Shown here: piece by piece, positions 5,701-8,240 of the stretch
Position numbering within the stretch: the first letter of the stretch is position 1
How the letters are laid out: each line of letters begins with the position of its first letter
NCBI GenBank assembly: GCA_028748945.1
Contig: JAQTOL010000124.1
Location: forward strand, 1 to 8,240
Reading direction: 5' to 3'
DNA: 8,240 nucleotides
Source: Paludibacter sp.
GTDB lineage: Bacteria; Bacteroidota; Bacteroidia; Bacteroidales; Paludibacteraceae
Program-made: the position numbers and the translations under genes
The notes under the pieces: generated by a model
What the model was told of the DNA's origin: nothing
Databases searched by the model: none
Seen by the model: the letters and a program-made list of their open reading frames with translations, nothing else

Positions 5701-8240
5701 TTGGAAGATTAACAATAAAAAGTAGCGGAAATACAAGTTCTACTAATGTATTGATGTTAAGAGATAGTGATGAAGTTAATGTTGCATGGGTTGATAGTGA
5801 CGGTGATGGTGTGTTTAATGGAAAGATGGTAGTTGGTGGAACAGTTGCACTAACTGAAATTATGAATATAAACGGAAACACAAAACAATATGGAGATATT
5901 TATTCTAATAATTTTAACGGTGTTGATCCTTATACCGGTTATTACATTGGAAGAACCGGTTCTATATTTGACAAAATAACAGCTAATGAATTGCATGTTA
6001 AATTTTTTATTGCTGACTTAGAACAGGCATTAGCTGGGTCACAAATAATAAGTAAATCGGTTGGTAAACTATATAGTGATGTTACATTACCAGATTATTT
6101 AGATGTTTCTTTTACATTTGATGTAGAATCTTTTGAAGGTTTTCCAGGATTTGATGTTTTTGTTGATGGGGATTATATTAGGCTAAGAAGCGGGTATGAT
6201 AGAACAGGAGGTGGTTTAACTGTTACGGATTCGTGGGCGCAAATTATCGGTACTGCAACTTATCCGGCTGACCCGGATAAAAGATGGCAAAGATGGACAG
6301 CGAGATTAAAACATGGAGCTACATCAGTAACAATATTAAAAGGAAGTATAATACCGGATTATGGTCAGAGTGGAAATGGTTTTATAGAAAGTATTGCTAT
6401 GAGTGCGTTGGGTAGTACACCAATACATCAAATAAGCGCATGGACAACAGACCCCTGGTCTGGAACAGTTATTAAAGATAGACGTGGAGATTTAACCGGT
6501 ATTACTACAACAACATGGGGGGCATTAAGTGGTTATGGTGGATATTCACAAAATTTTTATGCTGAAAATAACGTTTATATTGCCGGTAATATTTGGGCGT
6601 TGACCGGTGGTATTGGTGGTACATATTTAAGTCCGGTAGTTTCAATTGGAAATTACGGTATTGCAATAAATGGGAGTGGTGGTACTTCTGCTGCATTAGA
6701 AAATGCAACAATAAAAATAGGTAATATAACCGGAACAGCAAATTCAGCAATAAAATTGACATACACAGATAGTGTAGATACAAGTGGATTATTTGGATAT
6801 ACGAGTGCTGGAGAAGAAAGTTTTGCGTTACGTTTAAATGGTACATCATCAATTGGCGGTTTTTCTTTCACAGATACAAAATTAACTGCTGGAACAATAA
6901 GTGCAGGTATAGCATTAAATACAAGCGATACAAGATGGATAGCTAATAGTGGTAAAGGTTTTGAAACTTGGAGTCCGTCTGATCCGAGAATGTTTATTGG
7001 TGAGTTGACTTCTGATGGTTTACTTAGTAAAGGTATTGCATACAATCTTACTGATGATGGAAGTAAATACCAAGATAAATTTGTTATTAGTGGAGATTTT
7101 TATGCTTCACGTTTATCTACCGGAGATACTTTTGTTGCAAGCGGGGATAATAAATCTGCATGGTTGGAAAGCGATACTTTATGGTTATGGGATGGTCTTA
7201 CTGATGCTAATGATTATTTAAACTATATAGATGGACATGAAATAGCTTTAAGTGTTAATGGGGTGAGTGCTTTTGTAGTTAATTCACAAACAAATATTAT
7301 GCGTACTCAACATATAATTCCTTTAGCTAATGACACATATGATTTGGGATCACAGAGTAGGATGTGGAGAAAAGGATGGCTCTCAGAATTAGATTCTGTT
7401 ATACATGCAATAAATACTACTACTGTTTTAGGTGGCTGGTTTTATGTTGTTAAGAATTGTGGTGTATTGGTTAATCAACCGGTAACAGTTCCAAATCCAG
7501 ATGACCAATGGCGAGATTACTTATTAAATACAGATACTTATATTAATGTTGATAAGACATTAAGTGAAGGTGATATTATTGTAATGAGAGATTCCGCTCC
7601 CCACGTAGAATATTTTCAACTTGGAGCTTTAGTTGCGGGGACGACTACACTATATAAAATAGGGCAAGATGGAAGTGGGGCAAGAAATTTAGATGGTAGT
7701 GGTGCAAATACATGGTATGCCGGGCAACCTTATGTTGTATTGGGACAATTAGGAGATGGGAGAATCGAGTTTAGTGTAAATACTACACCACAATTCAGTA
7801 TGAAAAAACAAGGAGCTACATATAATACATATACTGAATTGGTTAGAATAGGTGACTTAAACGGATGGAGTGATTATGCATCGGAAACATATGGCATAGG
7901 AATAGGTGATGGCACACATTATTTAAAATATGATGTTACTAATGGTATGAGATTTAGTGGTGCTGTTGCTATGACTAATCAATCATCAATAAGTATTTCT
8001 GGTTTTGATAATGATGCCGGGTTTATAACTTCCGGAGATATACCACCTATTCCACACAGTTATTACCAATCATCAGAACCAACTGGGATGATAACCGGCG
8101 ACTTTTGGTTTAATACAACTGCCGGTGTAATGAGAATGAAACGTTACAACGGTACTTCTTGGGCATCATCTCCTTACGTTTCGGTTTATATGGATACAAA
8201 TGGAATTTATGCGGGGACAATTACTGCAGGACAAATTACT
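2721..8240 (+). CDS. Phage tail-tip (hub-like) protein fused to a long modular tail fibre; 3' end outside window
   Basis: A single open frame of 1840 codons with no stop before the right edge, starting at ATG 2721 behind GAGGT. I read it as the protein that closes the tail tip and carries the central fibre for host recognition, comparable in role to lambda J or Tal-type proteins; this is inference from architecture. Residues 16-37 form a Gly-X-Y run passing into Trp-X-X. Residues about 40-610 look like a tail hub region, including DAVVELTQTIDCYLYTDADG at 385-404, which fits the 'AL-LA--TG-Y-Y-D-DG' pattern of hub proteins. A Gly/Ser linker (613-629) leads to beta-rich fibre modules: GIGT repeats at 778, 875 and 979; ITANELHVKFFIADLEQALA near 1086; NVYIAGNI at 1284; DLGSQSRMW at 1541; RNLDGSGANTWYAG at 1655; NDAGFIT at 1764; and GIYAGTITAGQIT at the edge. 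No peptidase S74 chaperone domain is seen, but the C-terminus is missing. No signal peptide or membrane segment is apparent. Confidence 0.8.
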   Translation, partial: MDFKIYSATYNPPDSGISGYSGISGTSWSAWTEWTEWCISKGKLSKKIESDNPGEAGAIVLDNVNMTFYFRPSIKGSDGTRTNPVYTFFNANMDAMPRVMIKITAVQNGETEKQIFIGMIDFSSITYPVVNDGNGEYITTISFDVVEKLGAFTIISADTNQRSTDGSTSFEALFYDRMCTKYPGGSGISKVYFNREYPGILEINTAFRIKISFQTTGGDWVSGCGSDGVNDIPLVKTGETIIIRDIPYYVIYSDLQNLVSGIYDTYAYLAIPNSPVDVPQYVLEDSVFKYLDSDGVVHDDDLVKLYDSTYYDSAENYICKLTAGWVVGFDALKILKKMYEFRWGDITVINHLFDSGGNLISEFILPADYGNVLYDEYPLGKEVFDAVVELTQTIDCYLYTDADGNIVMENKNYINEKAASVTIPEQYLKIMTKNFFWDKLVDYVEVTVNSWIRNSDNTDYLDGLGIASIRANIKPRNKLTKTVIVDSARLAAAGITVDSSGNLVLSGYTDPDSNVNNANILNAYGNGIALEKLQFYGARRSSYIIPLVLIDWDMLDWTLLDIFNYNSTDFFLVSIDYDLDNKSGEIVPVEKNGVLEYSVDNIINTKSDDTYVGGSGGSISVISSGSSGGVSDTTGMQSFMDTTYKQKQLRIEASGGTVGGDVVNSIKREHDNEILQNRFEFINVYTVDSVNYDGTLLMGAKDETEYRFETTSPMFTFDKCITIEQDSSTNSVFFRLDNKESGGKIWQINNHNVSEGSQLSIGNYTDSLFDLFNISPTGKIGLLTSTPTNDLSFGNSANRKMWIENSGANTVGRDLTVAAGSTISGTNIAGGNLILQSGLGTGIGASAIFFQTGTTLGSGSTLQTMSTKMTILGDGSVGIGTTTPEGSLHVMTATAGTVTADSNADNLIVENSGNSGISILSPDASDSRIVFGSPSDSTGGQINWDYTTKVFSAGSTITGGITRLFYDNASEGLRINNLGSVGIGTIDLDGTPAIGRLTIKSSGNTSSTNVLMLRDSDEVNVAWVDSDGDGVFNGKMVVGGTVALTEIMNINGNTKQYGDIYSNNFNGVDPYTGYYIGRTGSIFDKITANELHVKFFIADLEQALAGSQIISKSVGKLYSDVTLPDYLDVSFTFDVESFEGFPGFDVFVDGDYIRLRSGYDRTGGGLTVTDSWAQIIGTATYPADPDKRWQRWTARLKHGATSVTILKGSIIPDYGQSGNGFIESIAMSALGSTPIHQISAWTTDPWSGTVIKDRRGDLTGITTTTWGALSGYGGYSQNFYAENNVYIAGNIWALTGGIGGTYLSPVVSIGNYGIAINGSGGTSAALENATIKIGNITGTANSAIKLTYTDSVDTSGLFGYTSAGEESFALRLNGTSSIGGFSFTDTKLTAGTISAGIALNTSDTRWIANSGKGFETWSPSDPRMFIGELTSDGLLSKGIAYNLTDDGSKYQDKFVISGDFYASRLSTGDTFVASGDNKSAWLESDTLWLWDGLTDANDYLNYIDGHEIALSVNGVSAFVVNSQTNIMRTQHIIPLANDTYDLGSQSRMWRKGWLSELDSVIHAINTTTVLGGWFYVVKNCGVLVNQPVTVPNPDDQWRDYLLNTDTYINVDKTLSEGDIIVMRDSAPHVEYFQLGALVAGTTTLYKIGQDGSGARNLDGSGANTWYAGQPYVVLGQLGDGRIEFSVNTTPQFSMKKQGATYNTYTELVRIGDLNGWSDYASETYGIGIGDGTHYLKYDVTNGMRFSGAVAMTNQSSISISGFDNDAGFITSGDIPPIPHSYYQSSEPTGMITGDFWFNTTAGVMRMKRYNGTSWASSPYVSVYMDTNGIYAGTITAGQIT
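2766..2831 (+). repeat. Triplet-periodic Gly-X-Y then Trp-X-X segment at the fibre protein N-terminus
   Basis: Residues 16-37 keep one residue fixed every third position: Gly at 16, 19, 22, 25 (GISGYSGISGTS), then Trp at 28, 31, 34, 37 (WSAWTEWTEW). In the DNA this is a run of imperfect 9-base units: ATAAGCGG(T/G)-type units, then TGGAGTGCA, TGGACTGAA, TGGACTGAG. The Gly part resembles the short SGISGYSG collagen-like runs known in phage virion proteins. The function of the Trp part is not known to me. Confidence 0.75.
2838..4550 (+). other. Hub-like (tail-tip) region of the fibre protein, residues about 40-610
   Basis: This non-repetitive part precedes the Gly/Ser linker. Features that suggest a tail hub of the T4 gp27/Tal type are an early beta-rich part with VMIKITAVQNGE followed by KQIFIGMIDFSSI (the 'strand, then F-G-I-D' pattern of hub domains), and later VGFDALKILKKMYEF with DAVVELTQTIDCYLYTDADG and NIVMENKNY at 385-413. 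Near the end, IPLVLIDWDMLDWTLLDIFN leads into FFLVSIDYDLDNKSGEIVPV, as in the strand that closes such hubs. The assignment rests on pattern memory, not on a database match. A plain N-terminal attachment domain is the alternative. Confidence 0.5.
4557..4607 (+). other. Gly/Ser-rich linker between hub-like and fibre parts
   Basis: Residues 613-629 read GGSGGSISVISSGSSGG, low in complexity and almost all Gly and Ser. It separates the non-repetitive N-terminal region from the fibre modules and is probably a flexible hinge. No domain of its own is expected. Confidence 0.7.
5052..5675 (+). repeat. Three diverged GxVGIGT-type fibre repeats
   Basis: The motif occurs at residue 778 (GKIGLLTSTPTNDLSFG), 875 (GSVGIGTTTPEGSLHV) and 979 (GSVGIGTIDLDG, with RLTIKS shortly after), so the copies start 97 and 104 residues apart. 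The second is the best match to the 'GNVGIGTTSP---L-V' repeat common in tail fibres and adhesin-like proteins of Bacteroidota and their phages. The first has lost most of the core. Between copies one and two lies ANRKMWIEN, followed by a Gly-rich stretch (GGNLILQSG) and TKMTILGDG, an arrangement I remember as travelling with this repeat. They most likely form beta-rich units of a trimeric shaft. Confidence 0.7.
5970..6590 (+). other. Fibre module from DKITANELHVKFF to NVYIAGNI, residues 1084-1290
   Basis: The segment begins with DKITANELHVKFFIADLEQA and contains FDVFVDGDYIRLRSG, a Trp-rich WAQIIG...RWQRWTARL part, GSIIPDYGQSGNGFIES, DLTGITT and YGGYSQNFYAENNVYIAGNI. This order (ELHV, then GD-IRLR, then a GS-I-DYG-SG-GFIE strand, then YAENNVY--G-I) matches a composite module I recall from phage tail-tip and fibre proteins. 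It is probably a structural or receptor-facing unit; no catalytic residues are evident. Recognition is from memory only. Confidence 0.5.
7341..7391 (+). other. DLGSxxxxW fibre motif
   Basis: Residues 1541-1557 read DLGSQSRMWRKGWLSEL, preceded by IIPLANDTY. The form 'P--D--YDLGS-S--W----' occurs widely in phage tail fibres, commonly close to a following head or chaperone module. It is a structural mark and helps confirm that this part is fibre. Confidence 0.65.
7431..7961 (+). other. Fibre module containing RNLDGSGAN and NLNG-like YG-G-GDGTH, residues 1571-1747
   Basis: The module starts at GGWFYVVKNCGVLVNQPVTV, passes TYINVDKTLSEGDIIVMRDS and FQLGALVAGTTTLYKIGQDG, then RNLDGSGANTWYAGQPYVVL (1655-1674), and ends with IGDLNGWSDYASETYGIGIG (1710-1729) and TNGMRFSG. 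This series is close to a module I recall in tail fibres of many phages, with an NLDGSGAN-W-AG core followed by an 'IGNLNG-YGY---TYG-G-G' part. The role is structural or adhesive; I see no enzyme motif. Confidence 0.55.
8004..8162 (+). other. NDAGFIT and GDFWFNT...RYNGTSW fibre motifs, residues 1762-1814
   Basis: FDNDAGFITSGDIPP matches the 'F-NDAGYIT' spacer common before fibre C-terminal parts. It is followed by SSEPTGMITGDFWFNTTAG and MKRYNGTSW, the familiar 'P--P--GD-W-DT--G----W-G--W' unit seen repeatedly in phage fibres. After it, residues 1822-1840 (ending NGIYAGTITAGQIT) look like the start of an 'AGTI-A--I' section of the kind found in tail-tip J-like proteins, cut by the window edge. 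Confidence 0.6.

Noticed and set aside
5952..5963. Perfect 12-base palindrome AGAACCGGTTCT
   Set aside because: About two palindromes of this length are expected by chance in a window this size. It lies inside a coding frame and has no loop or U-tract, so neither operator nor terminator is supported.
6505..7045. Antisense open frames opposite the fibre gene (6505-6852 and 6653-7045)
   Set aside because: The fibre frame is continuous through here with clear fibre motifs. The antisense products are low-complexity and have no family signature.
7015..7221. 68-codon plus-strand frame overlapping the fibre gene
   Set aside because: It lies in another frame inside an open, motif-bearing gene and has a skewed Leu/Ile/Met-rich composition typical of a frame-shifted shadow.
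1..8240. CRISPR array, tRNA, diversity-generating retroelement template repeat, integrase or attachment site
   Set aside because: There are no regularly spaced direct repeats, no cloverleaf, no reverse transcriptase, and almost every base lies in one of two coding frames. A diversity-generating variable region could still lie at the missing fibre C-terminus, but nothing here shows it.

Overview
The window is a piece of a tailed-phage (or prophage) structural cluster. It holds two large plus-strand genes, both cut by the window edges, with a 12-base gap between them. The first (1-2708) is the C-terminal part of a tail tape measure protein. The second (2721 to the end) is one uninterrupted reading frame of 1840 codons with no stop in the window. 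It reads as a tail-tip or baseplate-hub type protein whose C-terminal two thirds is a very long modular tail fibre. The order tape measure -> tail tip/fibre is the usual order in siphovirus-like tail modules.

The DNA is AT-rich (roughly one third G+C by eye), favours AGA, ATA and TTA codons, and uses the standard code with no internal stops. The style of the tape measure C-terminus (hydrophobic Ala/Ile helix, then GFETGGYTG and GIVHKQEFV) and the GxVGIGTT-type fibre repeats are what I associate with phages of Bacteroidota or with related uncultured phages. This host assignment is inference: there is no host gene, tRNA, integrase or attachment site in the window to fix it.

Layout: 1-2708 tape measure C-terminal part; 2710-2714 a likely ribosome binding site; 2721-8240 tail-tip/fibre protein. 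Within that protein, in order: a Gly-X-Y run that turns into a Trp-X-X run (2766-2831); a hub-like region (about 2838-4550); a Gly/Ser linker (4557-4607); three GIGT-type repeats (5052-5675); a fibre module ending in NVYIAGNI (5970-6590); a DLGSxxxxW motif (7341-7391); a fibre module containing RNLDGSGAN (7431-7961); and a last stretch with NDAGFIT and a GDFWFNT...RYNGTSW motif (8004-8162). The two products would work together in the virion: the tape measure sets tail length and ends at the tip, and the tip/fibre protein closes the tail and contacts the host surface.

I did not find an undescribed biological system here. The observations most worth a second look are the strong excess of CCGG, produced through codon context, the triplet-periodic Gly-to-Trp N-terminus of the fibre protein, and a short G+C-rich patch inside the fibre gene. 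No promoter, terminator, RNA gene, CRISPR array, insertion sequence or non-coding stretch longer than 12 bases was seen.
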